In this document: positions 63,613 through 64,000 of the stretch, piece after piece
Layout of the letters: every line of letters starts with the position of its first letter
How positions within the stretch are numbered: the first letter of the stretch is position 1
NCBI RefSeq assembly: GCF_002941025.1
Contig: NZ_PTJS01000001.1
Coordinates: forward strand, 2,480,001 to 2,544,000
Reading direction: 5' to 3'
DNA: 64,000 nucleotides
Origin: Streptomyces sp. QL37
Lineage (GTDB): Bacteria > Actinomycetota > Actinomycetes > Streptomycetales > Streptomycetaceae
Notes under the pieces: model-generated
The model's input: only the letters and a program-made list of their open reading frames with translations
What the model was told of the DNA's origin: nothing
The model's database searches: none
Translations under genes and position numbers: made by a program

Positions 63613-64000
63613 CGGTTCTCTCCCGCTCGCTGACCGTCGAGCGACCCGGCAGCCACACGCTGACGGAGGGGCCGCTCCCGGAGCCGGGCCCCGGTGAGGT
63701 CAGGGTGCGGGTCGCCGCGGCCGGGATCTGCATGAGCGACCGCGAGGTGTACGACGGCCATCGCGACCCCGCCTACGTGCGCTATCCCGTGGTGCCGGGT
63801 CACGAGTGGTCGGGGACCGTCGAAGCGGTCGGCGAGGGCGTCGACCCCGCGCTGACCGGACGGCGCACGGTCGCCGAGGGTTTCCGGGCCTGCGGGCGCT
63901 GCGAGCGGTGCCGTTACGGGGAGACCTCCCTGTGCACGGCGGGGTACGACGAGACGGGGTTCACCCGGCCCGGCGCGTTCGCCGACCACCTGGTGGTCCC
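63609..64000 (+). CDS. Zinc-dependent alcohol dehydrogenase, N-terminal part
   Basis: The gene starts with a GTG that overlaps the dehydratase stop and runs off the window, so about 130 residues are visible. The catalytic-zinc Cys is in GICMSD, and GHEWSG holds His and Glu. The structural-zinc set CGRCERCRYGETSLC has four Cys. This is the medium-chain dehydrogenase N-terminal domain. With the dehydratase it probably oxidises a polyol or sugar. The NAD-binding domain is outside the window. Confidence 0.9.
   Translation, partial: MTVLSRSLTVERPGSHTLTEGPLPEPGPGEVRVRVAAAGICMSDREVYDGHRDPAYVRYPVVPGHEWSGTVEAVGEGVDPALTGRRTVAEGFRACGRCERCRYGETSLCTAGYDETGFTRPGAFADHLVV

Overview
The window is high-GC actinobacterial DNA and reads as a Streptomyces chromosome. 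It has frequent GTG starts, GGAGG-type ribosome binding sites and strong GC-rich hairpin terminators. It also carries Streptomyces-typical families: DUF397/DUF5753 regulators, DUF4383, DUF3145, DUF3052, and a PucR regulator followed by fabD-fabH-acpP-fabF. The gene order of peroxiredoxin, DUF3052, aceE and, further on, PucR-fabDHPF matches the conserved core of Streptomyces chromosomes as I know it. Nothing here was checked against a database.

Bases 1 to about 12,330 are the right-hand part of a prophage or prophage-derived element. It begins inside a tape-measure gene and continues through a large LamG-type tail protein, a small tail-associated protein, an amidase endolysin, a holin-like protein, a membrane-anchored coiled-coil protein and a membrane-anchored collagen-like protein. 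Next comes an accessory zone: a small HTH protein, a stand-alone WYL protein, a DUF6879 + XRE/DUF5753 pair, a tightly overlapping train of small cysteine-motif proteins, and a small XRE regulator. It ends at an intact tRNA-Val(TAC) gene on the minus strand whose 3' end faces the prophage, the usual geometry of a tRNA attachment site. No integrase is in this arm.

From 12.6 to 15.8 kb there are a DUF4097 lipoprotein, a coiled-coil membrane protein, a DUF4383 membrane protein and an FmdB zinc-ribbon protein. From 15.9 to 24.9 kb lies a complete Ter-type (tellurium/stress) gene island. One operon encodes a CitE-like lyase, a large phosphoribosyltransferase-TRSP-StiP-PELOTA fusion and a HAD phosphatase. 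Around it are three TerD proteins, a TerA-like protein and a TerC-family (DUF475) membrane protein. In published comparative genomics such genes are predicted to link metal-dependent membrane complexes to synthesis of an unknown nucleoside-like metabolite. This is the strongest candidate here for a poorly described system. An AhpE-like peroxiredoxin, DUF3052 and aceE (pyruvate dehydrogenase E1) follow.

From 29.5 to 50.9 kb are accessory and regulatory genes. They include a secreted I36-type protein, a DHA2 exporter with a divergent TetR regulator, two paralogous DUF1023 hydrolases either side of a NarL-type two-component system, and a membrane acyltransferase. A second two-component system is divergent from an ABC exporter. 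An aldo/keto reductase sits with its MerR regulator. A serine hydrolase overlaps a whiJ/abaA-like cluster (HATPase, XRE-DUF5753, DUF397). Then come a small HAD protein, a maltokinase-cap-like protein, a secreted endonuclease/phosphatase-family protein and a pirin.

From 50.9 to 55.9 kb is the primary fatty-acid synthase operon: the PucR regulator (FasR-like), then fabD, fabH, acpP and fabF, closed by a strong terminator. The rest of the window holds a small unknown protein, DUF3145, an SGNH-hydrolase lipoprotein, an aldose 1-epimerase, a Tat-exported flavin amine/amino-acid oxidase, an EI24/CysZ-like membrane protein, an enolase-superfamily dehydratase, and the start of a zinc alcohol dehydrogenase cut by the window end.
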